Source: Syngnathus acus
Lineage: Eukaryota > Chordata > Actinopteri > Syngnathiformes > Syngnathidae
Reading direction: 5' to 3'
NCBI RefSeq assembly: GCF_901709675.1
Contig: NC_051102.1
Span: forward strand, 8,157,412-8,221,411
DNA length: 64,000 bases
The number at the start of each line of letters is the position of its first letter. Position 1 is the first letter of the stretch. The translations under genes were made by a program, and so were the position numbers. Of the stretch, positions 39,901-47,940 are shown in pieces. The notes under the pieces are model-generated. The model saw nothing but the letters and a program-made list of their open reading frames with translations. It did no database searches and had not been told where the DNA came from.

Positions 39901-41493
39901 ATCTTAAAGGTAGTGCAAGCCATTTCTCTAATTGAATGTATTAAACGCTTTATTCATTTTTTAAACACTTGAGGTACATAAAAAGAACACACACAATATG
40001 GAGGTGTCACGGTTAAGGTTATGCTAGCGAACAACATGGCGCTCTTGTGATCAGGACAACGAGCTGGTGGACAAGAGGAGGCACTGCTTCAGCGTGCAGA
40101 CGGAAACGGGCGAGGACATGTTCTTCAGCGTGGAGCTGGAGTCTGAGCTGCTTGTTTGGGAAAAGGCCTTTCAGATGGCCACTTACCTGGAAGTGGAGCG
40201 GATACAGGTGGGCAAGATTTACACGGCGAGAGAGAATGATCACATTAGCTGCCAAGCTCACAGTTTGTTCTTCTTCTTCAGTGTAAAACGTATGCCTGCA
40301 TCACAGAGAGCCACCTGATGGGACTAACAGTGGACTTCAGCATGGGCTTTGTGTGCTTTGACGCCGCTTCCAAAGTAAGCAATTTCATAATTTGTGGTTT
40401 GAATGCTAGCATTAGCATTATACATTCATGGGCTTAGCATTAGCAATAAATACATTTCCTGAAATATGAGCTGACTGAGCTACTATGTTTGTTAGCATTA
40501 GCATTAATTATGTACTACAGTGTTTCCCAATCTTTACTGAGCCAGAGCACATTGGACGGGAATATTATTTACAGACCACACGCCGTCTAATATAAGGGCT
40601 GGGAATTCCGCATTTACCTCTAAGGATACTTCAATTTAATGGCTTTCTTTGGTTGCGCATGATCGTTGCAGTTTAATTCCCTGTAGCGCACCTATGTACG
40701 AGCGAAGGACTCAACCTTTGCACCGGAGGTGACAACTCACACTGGTGAATTCACCTAAACGCACGATTTATCATGATCAGCGGCAGCATAAAACAAAAAG
40801 CAATAAAGCAGATCATTTAATTCACGGTAATTTATGATAAATAAAAGCAAAACACAATCCAAGTTTTTTTTTCCTTGGCTGAGCTGGATGCCAACAGTGT
40901 ACTCTTCCTAATGGACCAAGAGCACTTAGTGTTGATGTGTTCAATAAATTAAGACATAAAAGATGTGCTTCGACGTGAATCAGCAGATGTATGGGAAGGA
41001 CCAGGAAGGTGTGTCCTTTGCTAAGCAACGGAGAGTCACGCTTGCATGAAAGCAAGGGTCAGGGTTTCTCACGATTGCTTCATACACAAATGAATGCAAT
41101 TTGCCTTCTAGGCTGTCCTTTGGAGATACAAGTTCTCTCAGCTGAAAGGCTCATCAGACGACGGCAAAAGCAAAATCAAGTTTTTATTCCAAAATCAAGA
41201 CTCCAAATCTATTGAAGCAAAGGCAAGTCAATCCGAAAACAAATGTTACGCGATTTGGGGTTACGTTTCAATTCCGTACACTGATTTATTAATTTTGTCT
41301 CCCGCAGGAGCTGGAGTTCTCCAACCTGTTTGCGGTCCTTCATTGCATTCACGCTTTCTTTGCCGCCAAAGTGGCATGCTTGGACCCCATGTTTGTGGAG
41401 AGCCAGGCCACGGCGACCAACGCTGGCATTCCTTCGCTGGCCAGCATCTCATGCAATTCGCACACTCCCAAGCTAAAATACAAGAACACTTGA
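30946..41493 (+). CDS. sntg1: Gamma-1-syntrophin, complete coding sequence
   Basis: The 17 coding exons are 30946-30972, 32736-32870, 33776-33832, 34185-34242, 34348-34391, 35307-35348, 35454-35556, 35966-36048, 36194-36324, 36987-37116, 38761-38799, 39432-39548, 39838-39909, 40055-40207, 40282-40374, 41112-41222 and 41308-41493. They total 1581 nt, or 526 residues plus stop; mammalian gamma-1 is slightly shorter. The product is a cytoplasmic, membrane-associated adaptor of the dystrophin/dystrobrevin complex, mainly neuronal (family knowledge). It has a PDZ domain at about residues 56-140 with carboxylate-binding loop GGFGLSI, a PH region at about 190-270 and 284-397, and a C-terminal syntrophin-unique region. 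All junction phases agree. Every intron is GT-AG except the last, which is GC-AG. Confidence 0.95.
31090..31445 (-). mobile_element. Broken non-LTR retrotransposon (reverse transcriptase fragment)
   Basis: On the minus strand, 31188-31159 reads GVPQGSILGP followed by LLFSIYMLP, the hallmark reverse-transcriptase block of Rex1/L2-type LINEs. Upstream in the same orientation (about 31350-31295) is LLLLDLCPAFVTVNHNILL, matching the consensus D(L)SAAFDTVDHxILL block. The two blocks are in different frames with stops between them. The catalytic DD-containing block is not visible. This is an old, truncated, inactive copy. Confidence 0.8.
32437..32454 (+). promoter_or_regulatory. Paired octamer (POU-type) sites
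   Basis: Two ATGCAAAT octamers start exactly 10 bp apart (32437 and 32447), with a TAATTA homeodomain core about 30 bp upstream (32405-32410). Octamers bind POU-domain factors (established). An enhancer role here is inference. Confidence 0.35.
32736..32870 (+). CDS. sntg1: sntg1 coding exon 2
   Basis: Residues 10-54, starting TKTGIYLMQEG and ending VSGEPFYSS. This is the segment just before the PDZ domain. Acceptor TTCGCAG; donor AGC then GTAAGT. Length 135 bp, phase 0. Confidence 0.93.
33776..33832 (+). CDS. sntg1: sntg1 coding exon 3 (PDZ start)
   Basis: Residues 55-73, ERTVTIRRQ-TIGGFGLSIK. It carries the PDZ carboxylate-binding loop GGFGL. Acceptor TTCCAG; donor AAG then GTAATT. Confidence 0.95.
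34185..34242 (+). CDS. sntg1: sntg1 coding exon 4 (PDZ)
   Basis: Encodes GGAEHKIPVVISKISKEQK (residues 74-92) plus one base of Thr93. Acceptor ATATCAG; donor A then GTAAGT. This is the PDZ beta-2/beta-3 region. Confidence 0.94.
34348..34391 (+). CDS. sntg1: sntg1 coding exon 5 (PDZ)
   Basis: Completes Thr93 and encodes ELSGLLFIGDSILQ through residue 107. The GD-xIL motif is the conserved PDZ turn. Acceptor TTTCCAG; donor CAG then GTACAC. The intron before it is only 105 bp. Confidence 0.94.
35307..35348 (+). CDS. sntg1: sntg1 coding exon 6 (PDZ)
   Basis: Encodes INGINVRSYRHEEV (residues 108-121), the PDZ helix-2 region. Acceptor CTTGCAG; donor GTG then GTAAGC. Confidence 0.94.
35454..35556 (+). 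CDS. sntg1: sntg1 coding exon 7 (PDZ end)
   Basis: Encodes VQVLRNAGEEVTLTVSFLKK and the linker through Met155, plus one base of Cys156. It closes the PDZ domain. Acceptor GTTGCAG; donor T then GTAAGT. Confidence 0.94.
35966..36048 (+). CDS. sntg1: sntg1 coding exon 8
   Basis: Encodes the linker IPSDQSSGTSSPLCDSGLHL and then NYHPNNT (to residue 183), a strongly conserved gamma-syntrophin stretch. Acceptor ACTCGCAG after a long T tract; donor ACG then GTACTT. Confidence 0.93.
36194..36324 (+). CDS. sntg1: sntg1 coding exon 9
   Basis: Residues 184-226, starting DTLSCSSWPTSPGLRWEKRW, then VDLRLLPLLHSRLSQ. It begins the first PH-like part. Acceptor TTCCAG; donor AG then GTGGGC, splitting Arg227. 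Confidence 0.94.
36987..37116 (+). CDS. sntg1: sntg1 coding exon 10
   Basis: Completes Arg227 and encodes KNAFQVVAVDGVCSG through ISALTKHN (to residue 270), the PH-like segment with DCLDWLQ. Acceptor TTTCCCAAG; donor AAT then GTGAGT. Confidence 0.94.
37117..38760 (+). other. sntg1: sntg1 intron 10 with diverged tandem repeats
   Basis: A 1.64-kb intron. Positions 37650-38100 hold about five diverged copies of a motif of the form GTAGTTTTGTT..GATCAAAGGA..CCTATTGAATTTC with irregular spacing. The remainder is unassigned. Confidence 0.7.
37650..38100. repeat. Diverged tandem repeats in sntg1 intron 10
   Basis: Copies begin near 37651, 37719, 37857, 37910 and 38004. Shared words are (A/G)GTAGTTTTGTT, GATCAAAGGA and ATTGAATTTCGTGAC. 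Spacing varies from about 50 to 140 bp, so this is an old, decayed minisatellite. Confidence 0.5.
38761..38799 (+). CDS. sntg1: sntg1 coding exon 11
   Basis: A 39-bp microexon-sized exon encoding VKKINRNFPVNQQ (residues 271-283). Acceptor CTCAACAG; donor CAG then GTAAAA. Confidence 0.93.
39432..39548 (+). CDS. sntg1: sntg1 coding exon 12 (PH)
   Basis: Encodes IIYMGWADEKEQDSV through FKFSAPP (residues 284-322), the start of the main PH domain. Acceptor CCACGCAG; donor CCG then GTAGGA. Confidence 0.94.
39838..39909 (+). CDS. sntg1: sntg1 coding exon 13 (PH)
   Basis: Encodes VTTWDWTRAEKSFTVYEIMC and then KILK (residues 323-346). Acceptor TTTGCAG; donor AAG then GTAGTG. Confidence 0.94.
40055..40207 (+). 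CDS. sntg1: sntg1 coding exon 14 (PH end)
   Basis: Encodes DNELVDKRRHCFSVQTETGE through ATYLEVERIQ (residues 347-397), closing the PH domain. Acceptor GATCAG; donor CAG then GTGGGC. Confidence 0.95.
40282..40374 (+). CDS. sntg1: sntg1 coding exon 15
   Basis: Encodes CKTYACITESHLMGLTVDFS through CFDAASK (residues 398-428), in the syntrophin-unique region. The intron before it is only 74 bp. Acceptor CTTCTTCAG; donor AAA then GTAAGC. Confidence 0.95.
40375..41111 (+). other. sntg1: sntg1 intron 15 with hAT-like end
   Basis: A 737-bp intron. At 40520 it carries CAGTGTTTCCCAATCTTTAC, the terminal repeat type of fish hAT/Charlie elements. A matching inverted end was not found. The rest is unassigned. 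Confidence 0.6.
40520..40760 (+). mobile_element. Truncated hAT-type element
   Basis: It starts with CAGTGTTTCCCAATC then GAGCCAGAGCACATT, resembling the common fish hAT end CAGTGTTTCCCAA..GAGCCAAGGCAC. No right-hand terminal repeat or transposase is visible, so the right limit is approximate. Confidence 0.45.
41112..41222 (+). CDS. sntg1: sntg1 coding exon 16, with GC donor
   Basis: Encodes AVLWRYKFSQLKGSSDDGKS through KSIEAK (residues 429-465). Acceptor CTTCTAG. The donor is AAG then GCAAGT: GC instead of GT, in an otherwise perfect consensus. No GT nearby keeps the frame into the conserved ELEFSNL of exon 17. Confidence 0.93.
41308..41493 (+). CDS. sntg1: sntg1 last coding exon
   Basis: Encodes ELEFSNLFAVLHCIHAFFAA through the end, PKLKYKNT (residues 466-526). 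The stop TGA is at 41491-41493. The conserved syntrophin-unique block is followed by a less conserved tail (from about residue 498). Acceptor TCCCGCAG. Confidence 0.95.
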   Translation, partial: ELEFSNLFAVLHCIHAFFAAKVACLDPMFVESQATATNAGIPSLASISCNSHTPKLKYKNT

Positions 41494-42318
41494 CGCAGTC
41501 TTTGCGCTTCAGTCCTGACGGGAGGGAGAAAAAGACTCCGGCTGAGGTCTTCAAGAGGACACTTGAGACACGGACCTCCTTGGGGAAAATGCCTGAAACG
41601 AGAAGCTCCACACAAGAGGACTCCATGGACACCAAGTGTGCATTTATTTCAACATCTTTCTAAGTCGACCCACTCTATTCCTGTTCCTAGGATATCGTTA
41701 TCAATATCAAAATTATAATTGACACATAAATATACTTTTATATGGGTTTGGGTTATTGCCAACTTTTCCTGTATTCGAGCAATTAGATGGACTAAAGTCG
41801 TGGGACAAATTATACTTTTGTCCACATTCTTAGTAGCGAAATGTGATCTATAGTAGTCTATATTCAATTTTAGGGCAGAATTAAATTGATTAGAGGAGTT
41901 TTGAGTCCCCCTCCCCCTAAAATTTGTGATAGTGTAAATAGGCATTGACTTTGAAATGACAGATATGATTTTGGGGGTTTGTTTGAGGGTAAATTATCTC
42001 ATAGCGTCCTCCCCGCATTGGTAATACACTCTTTGGACCAATTTAGATGATCCTATGATATGATGTTTTGGTTTATTTTCATAAGCTTGGAGTCCGGTTT
42101 GTAAATATGAAAAATTATATAAATGGCAGTGAATAAAATACGGTGGGAGCTGAGAAGAACAATTTATGGCAGCAAAGTCAGATGAATGTGTATTACAAAG
42201 AGGATGTTGGCAGTAATACCCTTCAAACAAAACAAGATTAATGAGAAAGTAAGAGAGAGAGAAGGCGATTTTATTTTTTGCAGATGTTTTATTAACAAAT
42301 TTACTGTGTCATGAATTA

Positions 42319-42324
42319 AATAAA
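42319..42324 (+). terminator. sntg1: Candidate sntg1 polyadenylation signal
   Basis: AATAAA about 825 bp after the stop, followed by a T-rich stretch within 50 bp. An alternative AATAAA lies at 42132-42137. The satellite array starts about 240 bp further on. Confidence 0.45.
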
Positions 42325-42564
42325 GGAGATCTTTTATAACGGTTCGCTGGCGATTGCTTTTCTTTTTTGTACAAGTCAGATACTATCAATTAAGTTGTAT
42401 ACTGTACATTAAAACCATAATCCAAACTGTAAACCTTAACCCAAACCCATTAACCTTAACACTGTCAGAGAACAAACCCAAGACCGCATGGGGTCAAAGG
42501 TCAGGGCCAGGGTCAAGGGTGGTCACATGGTCATATAAAGAAAAAAAATCTTACTAAACATGGC

Positions 42565-44685
42565 ACTAGAGTTAGGGTTTCAAAGTAGGGTTTAAAGCTA
42601 GGGTTAGGGTTTCAAAGTAGGGTTTCATACTAGAGTTAGTGTTTCAAAGTAGGGTTTAAAGCTAGGGTTAGGGTTTCAAAGTAGGGTTTCATACTAGAGT
42701 TAGTGTTTCAAAGTAGGGTTTAAAGCTAGGGTTAGGGTTTCAAAGTAGGGTTTATAATAGCGTTAGGGTTTCAATGTAGGGTTTAAAGCTAGGGTTAGGG
42801 TTTCAAAGTAGGGTTTTATACTAGAGTTAGGGTTTCAAAGTAGGGTTTAAAGCTAGGGTTAGGGTTTCAAAGTAGGGTTTCATACTAGAGTTAGGGTTTC
42901 AAAGTAGAGTTTAAAGCTAGGGTTAGGGTTTCAAAGTAGGGTTTCATACTAGAGTTAGGGTTTCAAAGTAGGGTTTAAAGCTAGGGTTAGGGTTTCAAAG
43001 TAGGGTTTCATACTAGAGTTAGGGTTTCAAAGTAGGGTTTAAAGCTAGGGTTAGGGTTTCAAAGTAGGGTTTATAATAGAGTTAGGGTTTCAATGTAGGG
43101 TTTATAATAGAGTTAGGGTTTCAATGTAGGGTTTAAAGCTAGGGTTAGGGTTTCAAAGTAGGGTTTCATACTAGAGTTAGGGTTTCAAAGTAGGGTTTAA
43201 AGCTAGGGTTAGGGTTTCAAAGTAGGGTTTCATACTAGAGTTAGGGTTTCAAAGTAGGGTTTAAAGCTAGGGTTAGGGTTTCAAAGTAGGGTTTCATACT
43301 AGAGTTAGGGTTTCAAAGTAGGGTTTAAAGCTAGGGTTAGGGTTTCAAAGTAGGGTTTATAATAGAGTTAGGGTTTCAAAGTAGGGTTTAAAGCTAGGGT
43401 TAGGGTTTCAAAGTAGGGTTTTATACTAGAGTTAGGGTTTCAAAGTAGGGTTTAAAGCTAGGGTTAGGGTTTCAAAGTAGGGTTTTATACTAGAGTTAGG
43501 GTTTCAAAGTAGGGTTTAAAGCTAGGGTTAGGGTTTCAAAGTAGGGTTTTATACTAGAGTTAGGGTTTCAAAGTAGGGCTTAAAGCTAGGGTTAGGGTTT
43601 CAAAGTAGGGTTTCATACTAGAGTTAGGGTTTCAAAGTAGGGTTTAAAGCTAGGGTTAGGGTTTCAAAGTAGGGTTTCATACTAGAGTTAGGGTTTCAAA
43701 GTAGGGTTTAAAGCTAGGGTTAGGGTTTCAAAGTAGGGTTTATAATAGAGTTAGGGTTTCAATGTAGGGTTTAAAGCTAGGGTTAGGGTTTCAAAGTAGG
43801 GTTTTATACTAGAGTTAGGGTTTCAAAGTAGGGTTTAAAGCTAGGGTTAGGGTTTCAAAGTAGGGTTTCATACTAGAGTTAGGGTTTCAAAGTAGAGTTT
43901 AAAGCTAGGGTTAGGGTTTCAAAGTAGGGTTTCATACTAGAGTTAGGGTTTCAAAGTAGGGTTTAAAGCTAGGGTTAGGGTTTCAAAGTAGGGTTTCATA
44001 CTAGAGTTAGGGTTTCAAAGTAGGGTTTAAAGCTAGGGTTAGGGTTTCAAAGTAGGGTTTCATACTAGAGTTAGGGTTTCAAAGTAGGGTTTAAAGCTAG
44101 GGTTAGGGTTTCAAAGTAGGGTTTATAATAGAGTTAGGGTTTCAAAGTAGGGTTTAAAGCTAGGGTTAGGCTTTCAAAGTAGGGTTTTATACTAGAGTTA
44201 GGGTTTCAAAGTAGGGTTTAAAGCTAGGGTTAGGGTTTCAAAGTAGGGTTTTATACTAGAGTTAGGGTTTCAAAGTAGGGTTTAAAGCTAGGGTTAGGGT
44301 TTCAAAGTAGGGTTTTATACTAGAGTTAGGGTTTCAAAGTAGGGCTTAAAGCTAGGGTTAGGGTTTCAAAGTAGGGTTTCATACTAGAGTTAGGGTTTCA
44401 AAGTAGGGTTTAAAGCTAGGGTTAGGGTTTCAAAGTAGGGTTTCATACTAGAGTTAGGGTTTCAAAGTAGGGTTTAAAGCTAGGGTTAGGGTTTCAAAGT
44501 AGGGTTTCATACTAGAGTTAGGGTTTCAAAGTAGGGTTAGCTAGGGTTAGGGTTTCAAAGTAGGGTTTCATACTAGAGTTAGGGTTTCAAAGTAGGGTTT
44601 AAAGAAAAGCTAGGGTTAGGGTTTCAAAGTAGGGTTTTATACTAGAGTTAGGGTTTCAAAGTAGGGTTCAAAGCTAGGGTTAGGG
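42565..44685 (+). repeat. 64-bp dimeric satellite containing TTAGGG
   Basis: About 33 tandem copies of a 64-bp unit built from two 32-bp halves. Both halves start with GTTAGGGTTTCAAAGTAGGG; one ends TTTAAAGCTAGG and the other TTTCATACTAGA, or a variant with TTATACTAGA or TATAATAGA. Marked variants (GTAGAGTTTAAAG at about 42905 and 43893; GTAGGGCTTAAAG at about 43575 and 44341) recur, so blocks of several units were duplicated together. It lies between the 3' ends of two convergent genes and has no coding capacity. Confidence 0.95.
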
Positions 44686-45780
44686 CAGTGCTTCTCAAAT
44701 AGTGGGGGGAGACCAAGGGGGGCGCGTGTGACACCAGGGAACATGCTTTTCTTTTGGCTGTACTAGATTAAAGCATAATTAGACATCCACTGCAGTAGGT
44801 GGGAGTGGCGGTATCACTGTAAGAGTGTGCGCAAGGAGTAGTCGCTCTACAGTAGTGACGTACATTCCAGTTCTTTTAAGTGAACTGAATCTTTAGAATC
44901 AGTTTGGGTTAGGGTTAAAAGAACGAATTTTTTTTCCAGTGAACGCGAGTGAACGAATCACTTTCTTTTTTTCAGTTCATATGACTTCAACCAGTAGGTG
45001 TCGGTAATGCGCATTGAAGCTGGTGCCACCTCGCCGTAAAACAAAAGGAAGAAGCAAATGACGTAACTTCCCGTTTACGAACGAGTCGTGGATTGCATTT
45101 CCCGTTCACCAACTGAACAGCTCTGTGAGTGAACGAGTCAGTGAGTGAGTGATTTGCATTTCCAGTTGGTCGCGAGAACGGATCAGTGAGGGAACCAATC
45201 CGGACTTTCCCGTTCGCGAACGAGTGAACTGCCTGCCTTCCTTCCCCCCGTGCATCAACGGATCAGTCAGTGAACGGGTTGCGTCTCCCTCCTGGCGTGA
45301 ACTATGTAACCCAAAATGTCGATTTGCCAAGTAAAGAAAGAGCCACTCACTGAAACACCACTTTTATGTACGTTTTCTCCAAGCTAAAGGCAAACTTTAT
45401 TGCATGAAGGGATGCGCCGTTATGCAACAACGGGGAGATTATGCTTCTTTTTGGGTAATCTTTATTTTATAACACCTAAAATAACGTGTATGCATATATA
45501 CGCCTAAATATTGTTATCCAGTATATCTACTGCAATTTCACATTAGATTGCTGGTTTGAAATTTACTTTTATTATTATTATTATTATTTTAATAAACATT
45601 AAAACCTGTTAAAACTTGTCTGGTGTTTTATTCCTTGTTTTTATTTTTTGGACATGAAAAGAAAAATTTGACATTTGGTTAACTGCTTTATGTGACAATA
45701 AATGTGTTTTACGTTGTGTAATATGTGTTGGTGTCCCCCAAAATAAAGAGCAAGTAGTCAAATACACATTCTTGACACGT
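44686..45780. mobile_element. Inserted block with hAT-like end and degraded repeats
   Basis: It starts exactly at the array edge with CAGTGCTTCTCAAATAGTGG, a fish hAT-type terminal repeat. It continues with repeated GTGAACGA/GTTCACT words (about 44865-45300), as in common teleost interspersed repeats. No transposase frame was found. The right end of this part is uncertain because it runs into the 234-bp array. Confidence 0.5.
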
Positions 45781-45925
45781 ACAAAAAATGCATAAAGTTA
45801 TTAGGTACACCTGAAAATGGTGGTGTACCTAATGGAGTGTCCGTGAGACGTCACAGATCAACCAGCCAATCAGGAGGTGGGGGTGAGGGCGGGTGTGGCA
45901 CTTTTCACTTTCAGTTCAGCTTTGG

Positions 45926-47420
45926 CCATGATATTTCCCTAATAAAGTGGCCTGTTATGAGGTACACTTGAAAATGGCGGTGTACCTAATGGAGTGTCCG
46001 TGTGATTCCCTCGTTAAGTGCACCTGCGTGAAAAGTTTTAGCTCCTGCAGGACGTGAAAGTGGCTAAAACTTTTCACGCAGGTGCGCTTAACGAGGGAAT
46101 CTTCAAAAACATGTTGGAATGCGGCCCCGAGGACTAGAGCTTGACTCCTGTGACCTTTGACCATGATATTTCCCTAATAAAGTGGCCTGTTATTAGGTAC
46201 ACTTGAAAATGCGGTGTACCTAATGGAGTGTCCCTGTGATTCCCTCGTTAAGTGCACCTGCGTGAAAACTTTTAGCTCCTGCAGAACGTGAAAGTGGCTA
46301 AAACTTTTCACGCAGGTGCGCTTAACGAGGGAATCTTCAAAAACATGTTGGAATGCGGCCCCGAGGACTAGAGCTTGACACCTGTGACCTTTGACCATGA
46401 TATTTCCCTAATAAAGTGGCCTGTTATGAGGTACACTTGAAAATGCGGTGTACCTAATGGAGTGTCCGTGTGATTCCCTCGTTAAGTGCACCTGCGTGAA
46501 AACTTTTAGCTCTTGCTGACCGTGAAAGTGGCTAAAACTTTTCACGCAGGTGCACTTAACGAGGGTAGCTTGGAAAACATATTGGAACGCGGCCCTGAGG
46601 ACTAGAGCTTGACACCTGTGACCTTTGACCATGATATTTCCCTAATAAAGTGGCCTGTTATGAGGTACACTTGAAAATGCGGTGTACCTAATGAAGTGTC
46701 CGTGTGATTCCCTCGTTAAGTGCACCTGCGTGAAAACTTTTAGCTCTTGCTGAACGTGAAAGTGGCTAAAACTTTTCACGCAGGTGCACTTAACGAGGGT
46801 AGCTTGGAAAACATATTGGAACGCGGCCCTGAGGACTAGAGCTTGACACCTGTGACCTTTGACCATGATATTTCCCTAATAAAGTGGCCTGTTATGAGGT
46901 ACACTTGAAAATGCGGTGTACCTAATGGAGTGTCCGTGTGATTCCCTCGTTAAGTGCACCTGCGTGAAAACTTTTAGCTCTTGCTGAACGTGAAAGTGGC
47001 TAAAACTTTTCACGCAGGTGCACTTAACGAGGGTAGCTTGGAAAACATATTGGAACGCGGCCCTGAGGACTAGAGCTTGACACCTGTGACCTTTGACCAT
47101 GATATTTTCCTAATAAAGTGGCCTGTTATGAGGTACACTTGAAAATGCGGTGTACCTAATGGAGTGTCCCTGTTATTCCCTCGTTAAGTGCACCTGCGTG
47201 AAAACTTTTAGCTCCTGCAGAACGTGAAAGTGGCTAAAACTTTTCACGCAGGTGCACTTAACGAGGGTAGCTTGAAAAACATATTGGAACGCGGCCCTGA
47301 GGACTAGAGCTTGACACCTGTGACCTTTGACCATGATATTTCCCTAATAAAGTGGCCTGTTATTACGTACACTTGAAAATGCGGTGTACCTAATGGAGTG
47401 TCCGTGTGATTCCCTTGTTA
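45926..47420. repeat. 234-bp tandem array of fold-back units
   Basis: Copies of CCATGATATTT(C)CCTAATAAAG begin at about 45926, 46162, 46396, 46630, 46864, 47098 and 47332, so the period is 234 bp with six full copies and a partial one. Each unit carries a short palindrome (TAGGTACAC..GTGTACCTA) and a long one. In the copy at 46238-46335 the arms are 39 bp with two mismatches around a 20-base loop. The minus-strand 74-aa frame repeated in each unit is a by-product of a period divisible by three, not a gene. Confidence 0.93.
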
Positions 47421-47549
47421 AAGATAGGGTTAAGGCTTGAAAGTAGGGTGTCATACTAGAGTCAGAGCTTCAAAGTAGGGTTTAAAGCTAGGATTAGGGT
47501 TTCAAAGTAGGGTTTCATACTAGAGTTAGGGTTTCAAAGTAGGGTTTAA
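47421..47549 (+). repeat. Resumption of the 64-bp satellite
   Basis: Two diverged units of the same TTAGGG-containing satellite (TAGGGTTTAAAGCTAGG and TTTCATACTAGAG words) reappear immediately after the 234-bp array. This shows that the 44686-47420 block sits inside the older array. Confidence 0.85.
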
Positions 47550-47934
47550 CGCTCCTCTCGATTCAAGATGTCAACAGAGACGCTGCTGTTTAAATGAAAA
47601 GAGGCAGGAGTTTGTGATTGTGACTTTTATTCTGGTGCCAAACATCCACAGAGAAACAACACATTTTATAAATGAACTGCACACGCATCCACGCTCCAAG
47701 AAATTGATGCTGTTTGGCTCTGCATCCAAATCCCAAAATTGGCTCGATTGCTTCGTTTCAGTGGAACCTTCAAGTCAAAGATGCAAAATCTCCTAACCTG
47801 TATGTTATTCTAGTTTTCTCATACAGTGTTTGAAGTCAACCAGCATCACAATATGGATTGTGTTCCGGTGTCGTCCGAAATCCTTTCATGAGAGTTTTAA
47901 TGGCCGCAATGCAAATCAAAGGTGGCATGAACAA

Positions 47935-47940
47935 TTTATT
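47935..47940 (-). terminator. pcmtd1: Candidate pcmtd1 polyadenylation signal
   Basis: TTTATT (AATAAA on the minus strand), about 1.45 kb after the stop. The intervening 47.94-49.39 kb is A/T-rich with no exon, as expected of a long 3' UTR. An alternative hexamer lies at 47626-47631. Confidence 0.4.

Noticed and set aside
42565-44685. A true interstitial telomere (TTAGGG)n
   Set aside because: No run of more than two adjacent TTAGGG units exists. The real period is 32/64 bp.
45955-47100. Five near-identical 74-aa minus-strand frames starting MVKGHR
   Set aside because: They recur exactly with the 234-bp tandem period, which is divisible by three, and lie across palindrome arms. There is no signal, domain or splice context, so they are a by-product of the repeat.
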